From NCBI RefSeq assembly GCF_932294415.1, contig NC_065538.1, positions 14,813,830 through 14,877,829 of the forward strand: a stretch of DNA of 64,000 nt. The letters run 5' to 3'. A model generated the notes under the pieces. The model was not told the origin of the DNA and made no database searches. It saw nothing but the letters and a program-made list of their open reading frames with translations. The stretch's first letter is position 1, and each line of letters starts with the position of its first letter. Both the position numbers and the translations under genes were made by a program. Positions 23,811 to 35,929 of this stretch are shown in pieces. The DNA comes from Quercus robur (lineage: Eukaryota; Streptophyta; Magnoliopsida; Fagales; Fagaceae).

Positions 23811-26236
23811 TGTCACGCCCCAAACTTCGAAAGATCCAAAGCATGAAAAAGACGTCTTAAATATCAGTAAATTTTTTTCATTTTTGACAATTCAAATCAC
23901 ATAAATCCTATCAAGTGCCAACATCAAAAATTATCATAATAATCTTATAGAATATACTCACAAAGTAAGTCAGAGCTTTAAGTATTAATTATAAGGACCA
24001 TTGGCCACAAAAGAATGGAGGTCTGAATAAACAATTACATATCAACAGCTTGTCCCATTAGTGGGAATACAGTCATAACCACTATAATACACAAAAGAAT
24101 GAGTCAAGTCTAGTCTAAGATGTACACCATCTAATATATCCATTACAAAAGTTCAGCCTCCATCAGTAGTTAGTCCAACTACTATTAGCCACCCAAAAAG
24201 CTGTCTCAAAAGATTGTTGCCTACTCTGAAAAGTTTATAAAATAATGGAATGAGACAGAGCCTAGTAGATAGCATATTTAATGGAGGTGGGGAAAATGCA
24301 AGTTTCATCTTCAATAATAATAATATGACAAGAATGATCTAATAATGAAACACAAAGTTTCTCAAAGTAAATACCTTGAAACTATACATTATAATCTGTG
24401 AATATTAACAATATAATTTCCAAAGCCATAATGTCTAGCATAAGATAAATTATCACAAATCTACCATACTACCAGATAAACCAGTCAGGGGATCCACCCA
24501 TTCACAACTAGCATAATATTGTCCTCTCTGGTATGCAGACTCTTGGCCCCATGGACAGCAGCCTCACCCATACCCTCAAGGTTTTTCTCTCCCCCCATGG
24601 GCAATAGAGAGAGCACGTCAAATAGGACCTCTCTTGCATGTGGTCTCTTGGCCCCATGGGCAGCAGCCTCACCCACACACAATCAAGGAACCTCTTTCCC
24701 CATGGACAGCAGGGAAGAAAGCGTCATCCAAAGTGAAAAGACATTGACCTGGATTTGATTCCGTTGTCACAAAGACTACTGAAACCAAATTGGGTGATCA
24801 CCGGGAAATCACACATGGCATAGGGCTAAAATCACATAAACTCACAGATTACCTTACTTTGGAACACATAGTTCATATCCAAGTAGTTTTAGAAAACCTT
24901 AAATAATCTAATTTCTACAAAGTTTGTAAGGTTTTCAAACTTCATTCTTGTCAAAAGATTTTCTAACAATTTCTCAAATAATACAAAACAAGATAAGCAT
25001 CTTTAAATTTTTCAATACACCATAAAATCAATGATTTTCCTATCAAAGATTAAACAAAAGATGCTCATTTTTCCATATCAACAATTCATGCATTTCCCCA
25101 AATGCAATACCAAATATGATGCATTTTTCATATATAGTAAGGGTCACAACACAATAATTTTAAAAAAGCATATATACATATAAATCATTTTCCAAAATGT
25201 GTTTGACTCAAAAACAATATTTATAAGACATGGTTATTTTCCAAAAATACCCATTAAAAAACTACTTACCTCGCAACCGCAAAATCCTAATTTTCCGAGC
25301 TTCAAGGAGATTAGTTAGAACCTAAACAATATCAAGTAAACCTATCACTATAAGCATAGAGCTTGAAATTGTATCTAGCCACAATTTAGGAATTGCCAAA
25401 TAATCACTTAATTAGGCCAAACCTAGTATTTAACCTCATCAATAATAATATATTCTACTTCCAAAGTTTCTCAACCATTAGATTCACAAGACATAAACTC
25501 CAATTTACAAAGTTACACCATTTAATATCATCTCCAATATCATGACTAGCTTCCATAAAATTTACACTACATCATTAAGAGACCCATGAAAGCAAAATCA
25601 ATATATCCTCCAAGATAAGAAACTTAAAACTTCAACTAACTCCAAATAAACCCAATGGCAATGGAAAAATTAAATTTACCAACCATCACATGTTATAACT
25701 TAAAACCCCTAAAATTTTTCACCATACATAAACATTAAGTAGTCATCAATAGCACAAAATATATACCCACTCATCAAATAATTCCACCAATACAAAACCC
25801 ATACATAAAAACACATAAATATCACTTCCAATGCTCATAAATCACATGGGTAACATTATTAAAGCTTATATAAAAATAACTTCAAGCAAAAGTGCAAAAC
25901 CCACCAAAAAGATGAGAAATTTTTACCTCAAAAAAATGATGTGAAGATGTTTATGGGTTCCCAAAAATTTTCCGGTTATCTTGCCGGAAAATGATGGTGG
26001 AAATGGTGGTGGTGGTGTGGAAGTGCCAGTGGAGAAGATGAGAGTAGAGAGGAGCGTATGAGAGAATGAAAAAAAGAAAGAAAAGAAGTGAAGTGAAAGA
26101 GCTGGCCAAGAGAGAAAATGGATAGTGTGAAAATGAGTGGTTGAGAATGATGGATAGTGGGGTTAGGTAGGGCACGTGGGAGCTAAAAAAATCTGACCTT
26201 AACCCTTTTCTTTTTTTTTTCGACTGGGTCATTACA
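23811..26236. mobile_element. Solo LTR, about 2.4 kb, with 5-bp target duplication
   Basis: The segment starts TGTCACGCCCC and ends GGGTCATTACA, so it has TG...CA termini that are imperfect inverted repeats, as in Ty3/gypsy LTRs. It is flanked by CATGA on both sides (23806-23810 and 26237-26241). The unoccupied site, GCATGATCCC, is seen in the duplicated flank at about 52110-52120. Inside is a near-repeat at 24530-24720 (CTTGGCCCCATGG, CAGCAGCCTCACCCA, twice). There are no retroelement proteins, so an internal region has probably been lost by LTR-LTR recombination. The small frames at 24485-24758 and 25951-26232 are part of the LTR and not genes. Confidence 0.75.
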
Positions 26237-27430
26237 CATGATCCCTTGTTAAATTAAGGAGTGACTTCACTTGGATCTAGTGACTTGATCAATTGTGATT
26301 TTGCTAATTGTAATGTCCACTTTTGGCTATATGTAATGAGTTTTGATCACTTGAGACCCAAGACCCAAGACCCAAGCTTTGCTGATCAGGGAGTAGATTT
26401 CCATTTTTAAAGTTGTTAAGAGTTTAAGCAAAGATGTCAATCTCTAGACATTGATCCTTTGGCGGTGATGGCTAGAAACATTGGGGTTGTGGGTGGGTGT
26501 GGGGCAAAATTTATCTATGATACACATATTTACACACATCGTATGAATATATAATATTTGAGACCAATTTAAAAATTAAAAGCTATTTATTTAAATACTA
26601 ATTAAAATTGTAATGTAATTATGTAAAAAACTTCACAAAAAGAAAGCATATTCATTATATTGTATTTTATTATTATGCAAATCATTTTATTATTTGCACA
26701 AACTTTTGTATCTTATTAAAGTTGATTTCTCAAAAACTATATATATATCATTTGGTAAACATCTCTGGGTGTTTGCAATGGAATTATCAAGGTTTAAATA
26801 CTCTCACCCCAATATAATGAATTATAAAATAAATAATTAAAATACGTCATACCAATAAAAAATAATGCATATCTGGTTAGAAGGAAAATATAATTCAATG
26901 ATCACTATATACCCTTTTCGAATCGCTGATTCATAAGCCTTCCCTATGATGTTCGCAAAGTAAATATGCTTTGACAACCATAATTGATGTCAGGATGCAT
27001 GCCTCTTGATGAATAGTGTGCTCAAATCAATTAGGTCTTTTATTTATATCGTAAAGTGAAATGAGAGATTTTTCTCTGGGAATTTCATGTTCTTTTGAGT
27101 GCTTTGAGAGATGGTGACAGAGAAATTCTACTGAGCTTTTGAAGGAAACGAATGATTCATTTGTTCTGAATTGTTCCCTAATTTATAGGCAAAATTTTTT
27201 CCATGTTTTATAGACAAATATTTTTAAAGCTGTAGGAGTTTAAGGAGCTTAGCTTTGAGATGCTAAAGGGTTATCTTTAATCCCATAAAAACACAGATAA
27301 AATTCCACCAAAAAATCAAGGGAAAAAAATTTAGTATGGTAAAGCCTTTTCTTAAAAAAAAATTAAAAAATAAAAAATAATATAGAAAAGCTTTAGTGTG
27401 ATACCTAGTTCACAAACCCCCAAAAAAAAA
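26237..27430. other. Intergenic; first about 230 bp belong to the segmental duplication
   Basis: From 26237 to about 26465 the sequence matches 61204-61375 (GATGTCAATCTC, ACATTGATCCTT). Beyond that, AT-rich DNA shows no recognisable gene up to the LINE 3' end. Confidence 0.6.
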
Positions 27431-27749
27431 TATATTATTTATTTATTTGTGGATGAAAATTACTTCATTTTATTGAGACAAGGATAAAAACAATACATCT
27501 TGAGACATTAATTGCTCAATGATACATGGGGTTTCCTCTATCCAACAGCTAGACTCTGACAAGTTCCTAACATATTAAGCTAGCTTGTGTGCCACTTTGT
27601 TACCATCCTAGGGAACAAAAGAAAACTTGCACTCATTAAGCCTTTTAGCTTGTAACAAAGACCCTAAAATCATATTGAAAATGCTTAAAGGTGGAGTAGC
27701 TGGACCAAGTAGGGAGTGAAAGACCACCTATGAATCCCCTTCAAAAATT

Positions 27750-28524
27750 GCAACTCTAATGCCCATATCCCAAGCAAACCTCATTCCCTCCTCCATCACC
27801 TTGGCTTTAGTCTTAAGGGGCTTGAATGGAGCTTTAATATTTCTGCTCAAAGCAACTTTTACCGACCCAAGATGGTCTCGAATTACAACTCCAATCCCTA
27901 TTGCCTACAGACTTTCAAATATAGCATCATTAACATTAATTTTGTACCATGGAGGGTGAGGAAGTGACCAACCAACAACAAGTTCTAGTTGCTTTGGCTT
28001 TACTTTATGATTAGCGACTTGAAACTCCTCCAAGTATTCCTTAGTCCAGCTAGCAATGATGGAGGCTGACTTAAGCGGGTTCGAATCTCATTCGTATTTG
28101 ACCAAATCCCCTATGTTGTCATTAACAATTGGGCTAGAGCTTGATTAGACATTTGCTTCACAATTTGAGCATACCAAACTAGGTCTAGGAATTTGTGTAT
28201 CTCCACCAAGTTATTCTCTAACTCTATGTCTGAAGCTTTCCACACCGCTTTAGGTCGTTTACAATGCCAAAATAAATGACTTGAGGACTCCACTGCTGCA
28301 CCACACTCTTCACATATATTAACCTTAGTCACTTGCCAATGAAAAAGATTTGCTTTAGTTGGCAAAATATTTTTGCAGGCTCGCCAAGCAAATGCCTTTA
28401 CTTTATTTAGTATAGGCAACTTCCAGAAGCACCTCCAAAAAGAAGTTAGTTGCTGAGGTGTAGAGCACTCACCATGTTGCAGATCAAGCACGGATTGCGA
28501 AGTAACCTTATAGGCATTGTTCAC
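27750..28524 (-). pseudogene. LINE zf-RVT and RNase H region
   Basis: The open part (28524-28111) holds FAWRACKNILPTKANLFHWQ, then CEECGAAVESSSHLFWHC, the Cys/His signature of the zf-RVT domain found after plant LINE reverse transcriptases. Further along the minus strand, phrases such as RNIKAPLKTKAKVMEEGMRF resemble the RNase H-like domain. Stops interrupt the end, so no protein is expected. Confidence 0.8.
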
Positions 28525-28551
28525 AAAAAACTGACCCGTTGGAGTAGGGGC

Positions 28552-30081
28552 CTAGATTAGCTTATTAGCTACTAGCAACAGACTGAGAGGAATAGAAAGA
28601 ATAGCCTCAGCATCAAATGGTAGGAATATTTCATGGACAAGGTTTGATTTCCATGAAGTTGTTTTCGAAATAATTAGAGCGGAGGCCATAGCATTATATT
28701 GGAAAAAATGAGGAAAAGTTACTGGTGTATAGGATGATGGGGAAGACAGCCACTTATCTTTCCACAACCTTGCAATTTCTCCATTACCAATTTACCAGTG
28801 ACAACCTAGTTGAATAGTCTTTTGCATAGCCATTATACTACGCCATGAGTAAGATGGGTGTTTCCCTAATGAGGCATTCAGAAAATCACCTTTAGGGAAA
28901 TATTTAGCTTTGTAAACTCGATGGAACAAAAAATTTGGATAGGTATGGAGTTGCCATCCCTTCTTTGGATCACACATCTTCTCCCTGCTTAACCAAGCCA
29001 ATTTATTATGATTTTCTTACTACCCCCACCAAAAGCATCTCACCATACCAGCAAGTTCATCACATAGAGCACCAGGGATCTTAAAACAACTCATAGTATA
29101 TGATGGGATTGCTTAGGCCACTGACTGTATAAGAATTTCCTTGCCAGCATTTGAGAGAAGCTTTTCCTTCCAACCTGAAAGTTTATTCCCCAACTTTTCC
29201 TTTAAATCATTGAATGTATTGCATTTAGACTGCACCACCAGAGAGCGTAATCCCAAATATTTTTCATGCTGCCGAATCACTGGCACCCCAAAATGCTATT
29301 GTATCTCCTCTTGAATGGATTGTGGTGTATTTTTGTTGAAAAATAAGGTAGTCTTATTTCTATTCAATTGTTGACTCGACATTGATTCATATACTGAGAA
29401 AATTCGTTGTAGCACTTCGCATTCCTCCAATGTAGCTTGGCAGTTAGGCTATCATATGCAAAAAATAAAGTGAGAAATGCGAGGTGCACCATGACAAACA
29501 GCCACTCCCTTGATGCTGCCTCTTTCCACCTATTGTCTAATTAAACCAGAAAAGCCCTTTGCACAAAGTAATAATAGGTAAGGAGAAAGAGGGTCCCCTT
29601 AACGTAAACCCTTGATAGGAATAATATGCCCTCTAGGTTTCCCATTAATACGAATTGAATAAGTAACAATGCAGACACATCTCATAACTATCTCCACCAT
29701 GCTCCTATGAATACCAAGCTTTAGCATAATACCCTTCAAACAGTCCCATTCCATCCTATCATATACTTTACTCATATTTAGTTTCAACGCCATCTCCATA
29801 ATTTTTCCGGTCATTTTTTGGCTAATATGGTGCATAGTCTCATAAGTTGCTACGATATTATCAATTATGAACTGACCCTTAGTAAATGCATTTTGATTTT
29901 CACTAACAATGCTAAATAGAATAATCTTCAATCTATTAGCCACAGTTTTAGATGCTAGTTTATAAATAACATTACAGAGGCTTATAGGTCTATACTCAGC
30001 AATCTTCTTGGGATTTTTAACCTTTGGTATAAGAACAATGTGGGTCTCATTAAAGTTTCGGGGGGCCACCCCATGGTTCAA
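28552..30081 (-). pseudogene. LINE reverse transcriptase region, frame-broken
   Basis: The clearest stretch (30081-29599) has NETHIVLIPKVKNP, YRPISLCNVIYKL, NRLKIILFSIVSENQNAF and FIIDNI, the ordered motifs of plant L1 reverse transcriptase. The usual catalytic FADD box lies near 29440-29465, but there the reading is FAYD and the frame is shifted, so the catalytic aspartate pair is lost. Further pieces (LAWLSREKMCDPKK at about 29000) continue the C-terminal thumb region. It is non-functional. Confidence 0.85.
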
Positions 30082-30203
30082 AAAATCTAATACTACCTGT
30101 GTAATGCAAGCACTAGAAAGAGACCAAATTCTTTGATAGAATTTTTTTGGGGAGGGGGGGGGGGGGGCATACCATCTGGGCTTCGTGCCATAGTGGGATG
30201 CAT

Positions 30204-31600
30204 CTATTTTAGCACTTGCTTTCCTTCTAGTGCTTGAAAGTTATGGCCTAACAGAGAATTCATGTGCTCAGAAACCATTGGTTGGACAATGTAAGTCACC
30301 GGCTTAATCTCAGTCAGATTGGATGTGGTAAAAATTGAAGAGAAGTATTCAATAACAATAGCTTCAATTGCTTCTAATATTTCTTGCCAAGTACAAGAGC
30401 TATCCTCCATACCTTTTATCAAATTTTTTTGATGTCTATTTGAAGCTTTGACATGGAAAAAGTTGGTATTCCTGTCACCTATCGCCAAATACATGTTTCT
30501 AGATCATTGATGCCACATAACCTCCTCAGTATCCAGCCACAAGTTCAATTCTTTTTGTACACTTCAAATTTCTTCACCATACAATTATGGGTGTTGCTCT
30601 AGCCGTTGAAGCTAGGTTTTTAGATTCGAAATGCGTTGACCCACATGTCCAAAATCCACCTTATTCCATCAAGTTAAGGCCTCCTTGCAAGACTGTAAAC
30701 AATTTTTAATTGGGTACCCCGTGGAAAAAGAAAGACCATGCTCCCAAGCTTCACTGACCACCTCCAAACAAAGAGGATCCTAAGCCACATAACTTCAAAG
30801 TGAAACAATTTCCCCGTTCTTGGTTGACTTTTATCACTTCGATCCCATTGTAAGCTTAACATACAATTATCAAATTCAATTGTTGATATATGGACCACCT
30901 TGGCATTTGCAAATTTCCTCATCCATTCCGCATTACCTAAAGCACAATCCAATCTAGCCCATACACTATCCATAGTCTCAAAATGTCTTGACCAAGTGAA
31001 TTTTGCACTTGAATACCCTAAATCCTAAAATTGGCATAAATCCACAATATCTCGAAACCTATCCATTTGTTTTTCCGGCCTGCACTGAACTCCCAATTTC
31101 TCTGAGTTACTTAAAATTTCATTATAATCGCCAATATAGAGCCATGGTGAATTATTACAACGACCAAAAGCTTCTAGAATTTGCCATGTTTCTTCCCGCT
31201 TGCTATTGTCTAGTTGCCATAAAAGCCTGTAAATCTCCAACTCCCTTGAACATTACTACTCGCCACCTCAGCATCAATGTACCACTTCGAATAGGCTCTG
31301 ACATTAACAATAATTTCTGGTTTCCAAAGAAGAGCTAAACCCCAACATCTACCCTTGCTTGGAACAATTAATCATTGAGTAAAGCCAATAGAATTCTGAA
31401 TTTCCATCATCTTATTTTGCCTTTTCTTCGGAATTTAGTCTCCATGAGGAAAACTAAGCTAGGAACTTCTTTTTCAACCACGCTTTGGAGAGCCTGAACT
31501 GCTCGGTGGTTCCCAAGCCCTCAACAGTTCCAACTTAGAGTACTCATTGATCCCTATGGTGCTGCATCGTAGCCACCATCGATCCAAATTCATGTTTCAG
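30204..31600 (-). pseudogene. LINE endonuclease region, frame-broken
   Basis: The minus-strand piece at 31240-31025 contains WLYIGDYNEIL, the conserved block of the exonuclease-endonuclease-phosphatase fold used by L1 elements to nick target DNA. Pieces at 30973-30674 (MDSVWARLDCALGN) and 30494-30204 (AIGDRNTNFFHVKA) are the usual linking sequences before reverse transcriptase. Frameshifts and stops separate them. Confidence 0.8.
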
Positions 31601-31604
31601 AAGA

Positions 31605-32246
31605 TTACTCACCTCCAGGCAACCGCTCATAACAAAACAACACCCATCCCTCCCTATCCTGACTAAACCTAACCTTTTGTCCCCTGTATAAAGGTTTATG
31701 GACATCAATCTCCACCCTAACTCGCATAAAGTCACCACCCTCTGTCTTAGACTTTTCGTTAGAATGGATGACTTGGCCAGCTGACTTGCATAAACTTTCT
31801 ATCATTTCCGTGACCATTCGTCGATTTGGTAGATCATGCACTTGTACCCAAAATTTTGCCGTGGCAAAAAGAAGCTTCCTCGACGAGCTATCATCCTCAT
31901 ACCTACGCAAGACAATCAGATATTTATCGAAACTCCATGGTTCTCCTAGCAGAATTCGGTTAGCATCTACCTTGTTCTCAAAAAAAAAAAAAAAAAAAAA
32001 AAAAAACAAAACGTGGTTGCCCATGTCCTGAATCTCAAAATCTTGCATAGTACGCCATAAACGTTTAAGAGTGCGAGCAACTGCTTCAATGTTAAAGGCA
32101 TGTTTTGTGAAGAACTTAGCAGCTAGAGTACATTCTTTCCTGCACCCTTGGTTCTCAAAGTTAAAAACTTTGCCTTCTTGTTCAGAGAGAGACAATAGGG
32201 TCCATGCATATGCTAGGTTATCCATCTCATACTTGTGTTTCCCCAC
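31605..32246 (-). CDS. LINE ORF1 piece with DUF4283 domain and poly-phenylalanine insert
   Basis: This 213-codon frame shows DUF4283 features: AWTLLSLSEQEGKVFNFE, RTLKRLWRTMQDFE, NRILLGEPWSFDKYLIVLRR, then FWVQVHDLPNR. In LINEs such a protein is the RNA- and DNA-binding partner of the reverse transcriptase. A run of about 27 A residues on the plus strand at 31979-32006 encodes a phenylalanine tract in the middle of the domain, between DMGNHVL and ENKVDANR, without breaking the frame. The frame then stops near 31605, shortly before the endonuclease region; a zinc knuckle is not visible. It is a relic of the LINE, not a host gene. Confidence 0.7.
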   Translation of the reverse strand: MGKHKYEMDNLAYAWTLLSLSEQEGKVFNFENQGCRKECTLAAKFFTKHAFNIEAVARTLKRLWRTMQDFEIQDMGNHVLFFFFFFFFFENKVDANRILLGEPWSFDKYLIVLRRYEDDSSSRKLLFATAKFWVQVHDLPNRRMVTEMIESLCKSAGQVIHSNEKSKTEGGDFMRVRVEIDVHKPLYRGQKVRFSQDREGWVLFCYERLPGGE

Positions 32247-32280
32247 CCCACAGAAACAAAGAAAACCCTAGCCCTCTACG

Positions 32281-33106
32281 AAACCTGTTACGTGAGGAAA
32301 CAAAATTCCTACACAATAGGAAACAGAATTCTACAAACCAAGAAGTCTAGCACTGCTAGTCTTAGGCCAGAGAAACTTTTTCTCTAACATTGTTAAACAA
32401 GGTTATTAAGTAATTGTAGCATTGAGGTTAGTAATATATATACTCTATATTAGAAGAGAAATGCTATGTTCACAATATTTATACAACAAATCTTATGTGG
32501 CAAGTTGTTATTGGTTATTATTGGTGGGCAAAAAAGTAATTTCAATAGTGGGTTCAAATAAAAATCAACAACTTACCGCCTATGCCTTATTGTGAAAATA
32601 TTGTAGACATAACACTTCTTCACATATTAGAAACCTTAATTTTTACTTTAAGTCGAATTTCATGATGATATGGAATTCCACCATCATCAATTACGGAATT
32701 TTAAATTTAATTAAATGGGTGATTTTACCCTTGTACAATATTTTGCTCATAAATGTGATATTTTCAATTTGTATATAATTTTAAGGAAAGTGTGAGGTTA
32801 GGAAATGATGAGGGATATGTCACATATTTAATTGTGGTACAGAACAGAGTTTGTGAATTGGTGATGTATGTGTAGCCGTAAAATGAAAGAGAGGGAAAAA
32901 TATTAGAGAAAAAGAAAATATTGGGTGTCGGTGTTGGGTCCAAGTGAATAGCTTAGTTTCACATTTGTTTTGTGTGCTAGTGTGTATTTTATGTCTGCCA
33001 CATGGGGATGGGTTTTGTTTTTTGGTTTTGCAATTGGTTTTTGTTTGGACGTGTGAAGAGTAGTGAGAGAGTAATAGTCAGTAGTCACTAGAGCACATGT
33101 GATGAG
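32281..33106. other. Intergenic between LINE and tandem repeat, containing a MITE
   Basis: No gene is recognised. A 30-bp phrase, ATATTTTGCTCATAAATGTG, occurs at about 32740 and again at about 33300, suggesting a local duplication that spans the tandem repeat listed below. Confidence 0.5.
32453..32621. mobile_element. MITE, copy 1 of a three-member family
   Basis: Inverted termini pair AAGAGAAATGCTATGTTCACA with the reverse complement of TTGTAGACATAACACTTCTT. The flanks TATATTAG and CATATTAG are near-identical, consistent with an 8-bp hAT-type duplication. The interior contains GTGGCAAGTTGTTATTGGTTA. No coding capacity. Confidence 0.65.
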
Positions 33107-33252
33107 TTTTTTTTTTTTTCTCCAAAACTAAGGGTCTATTTGTAAGAAATTTATAGTAATATTGTTTAAGTGTTTTTTTTTTTTTTTTTTTTTTCTCTCC
33201 AAAACTAAGGGTCTATTTGGTAATAAATTTATAGTAATATTGTTTAAGTGTT
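33107..33252. repeat. Tandem duplication, two units of about 72 bp
   Basis: Both units read TCTCCAAAACTAAGGGTCTATTTG, then AAATTTATAGTAATATTGTTTAAGTGT, each preceded by a T run. The T run between them (about 22 bases) may have mediated the duplication. Confidence 0.85.
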
Positions 33253-34476
33253 ATATGGAAATATGTGTAGGTAAAAAAGTGTTGCAAAAATAGGTATATA
33301 ATATTTTGCTCATAAATGTGATATTTTCAAGGTGTGAAATGGAGCGTCTAACCTCAAGATAAAATCTCCCATTGTCAATCCATCCCACATATTGCTCCAA
33401 AACACACAAAACAAACCTTACATCCTCGGCTGCAAATAGATTTCGGCAGTGATTGAGTCAAATTTGATTGGTAGCAGCTTGGATTTTGATATGGTGAGTG
33501 GTTTTTTGTTGTTGGTCCCAAGTCTTAACATGTGAATGTTGATCCTGTAAGAATGGAAACCACATAAAGAATGAATCTCATAACGATGCACATAAACCAT
33601 TTCATGCAATGATAGCAATTTGGGGGTAGGTTTGGTACTTAATATATGTTATAATATTTATGAAATTTAATTATAGTCAAGTACGTGAATCAATTGCTTC
33701 AAAAAATAGAATAAATATGTAATAATGCTACAGATATAAACTATTGATGTGGCAAATTCTTATTAGTTCTAATATGGGCCCATCACCAATGTCATATTTT
33801 TACTTGCAATAACTATTTGGAAAATACTAAAGCCGCATCAACAGTTTGTAAAAATGTTGTAAAATAGTTTATGTCTATAGCATCACTCATCTTTTATATT
33901 CCTCTTAAAAATGTCTTTTAATTTATAATCTTGATTAAATGTTAGTAAAAATTTCTTTTATCCTTTGTTATACTTTTTGTTGGTGCAATACAATAAAAAA
34001 TACAAGAGATATATAAAGATTACAAATATAATTTATTTGAAGAATCCCAAGACAACTGGATTGAGATGTGAATCTTCCTCTTTTTTAAGTAGATTTAGGC
34101 CATCTCGATTGCCAAAGTCCTCTCTTTACACAATGGGAGTTATAACCCATTTATTTACATAATTTTTATACTTATTATGTCATGATGGGAGTTTCTAAAA
34201 TAAATTGGGAGTTACAATGCAAGACACTAATTCATTTACCGCATTAAAATCTCACATCTTTTTATTAAAATTGCAAATTTATTGTTCATTAAAATATTAA
34301 AATATCATTTTTAATATTAAAATGCTACGTCACTTTGTTTAAATTTTTGCCAAAAGAAACTCAATTTGAGTCACAGTGTCTTATTCTAAAGAAATTATTT
34401 TCTTGAACAAATCTTAGAAAATAATTATAAAAATTCATTTTTTTTCTAAATAATTAATTTATGTACCACCTATTAA
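33253..34476. other. Intergenic, containing a second MITE
   Basis: AT-rich DNA without a recognisable gene. The frames at 33418-33618 and 33965-34162 have no domain or homology I recognise. Confidence 0.5.
33722..33886. mobile_element. MITE, copy 2 of the same family
   Basis: The termini ATAATGCTACAGATATAAACT and AGTTTATGTCTATAGCATCAC form an inverted repeat of about 20 bp. The interior again has GTGGCAAATTCTTATTAGTT, as in the copy at 32453. Confidence 0.65.
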
Positions 34477-34673
34477 CAAGGGCAGCTCTAGTACAGTCTT
34501 GGTGAACCACCTGAGCTGGAAAAAAAATAATTATATATAATTTTTAATATATTTTTACTTGACCCTCATCAAATTAAAAAAATTGAACACCTTAGACCTA
34601 TTATTTATTTTATTTTATTTTATTTATGCCTAGCTGAAATAAACTTGAATATAATTCTCTTGACAATATCTTG

Positions 34674-34704
<31 letters not shown>

Positions 34705-35064
34705 CAAAACAAAACAAAAAACAAACAAACAAACAAACAAAACAACCTAAGAACAAAAGTAGAAATTTGTTCATCTTAAACCTCTTAAAAGCCTATTTAG
34801 ATCTTAACAAATTTGAAACAAACAATAGCTAAAATTTTATTGTATTTAGATCTTACTTGTATTTTCTTAATAACAAAAATTAATATGTTCATTGTATTAA
34901 GAAACAGTATGCCAAATGAACTAATAGTATATTGTTTATCTTCTTACTAGTATTTGCTATGAACAAATTGTAATAAGGAAAACATGTAGATCAAAATATT
35001 CATCTTTTATCGAAGGTTTATCTTCTTATTAGCTCTCCTAAAAAAAATCCTGGAGCCGCTACTA
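34477..35064. mobile_element. Non-autonomous hAT element, 588 bp
   Basis: The ends are CAAGGGCAGCTCTAG and CTGGAGCCGCTACTA, an imperfect inverted repeat. The flanking octamers CCTATTAA (34469-34476) and CCTATAAA (35065-35072) agree at 7 of 8 positions. The right two-thirds recur at 61385-62036, where the left end is missing. It contains an A-rich run at 34680-34740. Confidence 0.65.
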
Positions 35065-35255
35065 CCTATAAATAATTAACATATGAAAATAAATGCATCT
35101 AATATTCTATTTAATTACATAACAAAAATTTAGGTTACGATGATGTTAGTTCCATATACGTACAACCTAATGACTTCTTATTAGATTAATATTTTAAAAA
35201 GGACAATGTTTGGTTGCAACAACCAATAGGAAGATGACATGTGTCCTTAATATGT

Positions 35256-35312
35256 GCAATGCACATGACTCACTTAACCTAACTAACCAAGTGAGCCATG
35301 TGCATTGCATAT
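35256..35312. repeat. Hairpin-forming inverted repeat
   Basis: GTGCAATGCACATGACTCACTT is followed, after about 13 bp, by its near-perfect inverse AAGTGAGCCATGTGCATTGCAT. The same hairpin recurs at about 62255-62320. Related single arms are seen near 48650 and 50330. Confidence 0.8.
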
Positions 35313-35518
35313 GATAGGACATATGTTCCATTAGTGGTTGAAGCTAAACTTTGTCTTGCGAAATATGACATTCATTCTCATATTTCTTTGCTTAGCAACA
35401 ATTATAACAAAAACCATTAGAAAACAAAAGCATATTTAATAACAAGTGCATAAAAAAAAAATTAAAAAATTGTAAGCTTAAATTAATTGAAATTTTAAAT
35501 ATTAAATGTCTTGAAATC

Positions 35519-35921
35519 TTAGGCAAAGGGATGGGGGCCTAGGTGGGACCATGGCCCCCCTAGATTTTCCAAAAATGCCCCCTCCCCCTCTATTTAATGT
35601 TAAAAACTTTAAATATTGTGAAATTTTAGGTGATGGCCCCCTTTCACTTAAAAAAAAAAAAGTATAAATGCTCTTTAATTTATTATTGTCTCCGTTATTT
35701 TCCTTTAATATTGACTTTTTTGTCATATATAAGTCATTAATTTTAGGAGCATTTAAAGTATAAGTTAATAAAAATATATAAGTAAATCTCTTTAGCAAAA
35801 TATTTTTATTTTTTTTCAAAAATAAAGTCACACGCATTTTTATGGAGAGTTGAAGCTATCGGAACATAATGATACATTGGGCATGGCCCCCCTTGAGAAA
35901 ATTTTCTGGCTCCACCTCTAG
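35519..35921. mobile_element. Non-autonomous hAT-like relic
   Basis: The right end CTGGCTCCACCTCTAG resembles the GGCTCCGCCCCTG termini elsewhere. The flanks TTGAAATC and TTGAAATA agree at 7 of 8 positions. The interior carries the CATGGCCCCCC phrases seen near the other hAT ends. The left terminus is poorly conserved. The neprosin-flank copy at 62450 lacks this insert. Confidence 0.5.
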
Positions 35922-35929
35922 TTGAAATA

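Larger units (their letters stand above)
27430..32280 (-). mobile_element. Decayed L1-type LINE retrotransposon
   Basis: Read right to left the element has the plant L1 order: a DUF4283-type nucleic-acid-binding ORF1 (32246-31605), an endonuclease region (about 31560-30500), reverse transcriptase (about 30100-29400), a zf-RVT segment (28524-28111) and an RNase H-like end (about 28080-27750). It finishes near 27430 with a short repeated TAAATAAA-like tail. Many stops and frameshifts separate the pieces, so it is immobile. The 5' start is placed near 32280 because conserved sequence begins there. I found no convincing target duplication. Confidence 0.85.

Noticed and set aside
24485-24758. Small frames on both strands with repeated APWAAASP-like wording
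   Set aside because: They fall on a local near-repeat inside the solo LTR; no protein family matches.
27759-27959. Plus-strand frame at 27.8 kb
   Set aside because: Shadow of the LINE RNase H region on the opposite strand.
33107-33252. CRISPR-like repeat
   Set aside because: Only two tandem units with no spacers, in plant DNA; an ordinary tandem duplication.
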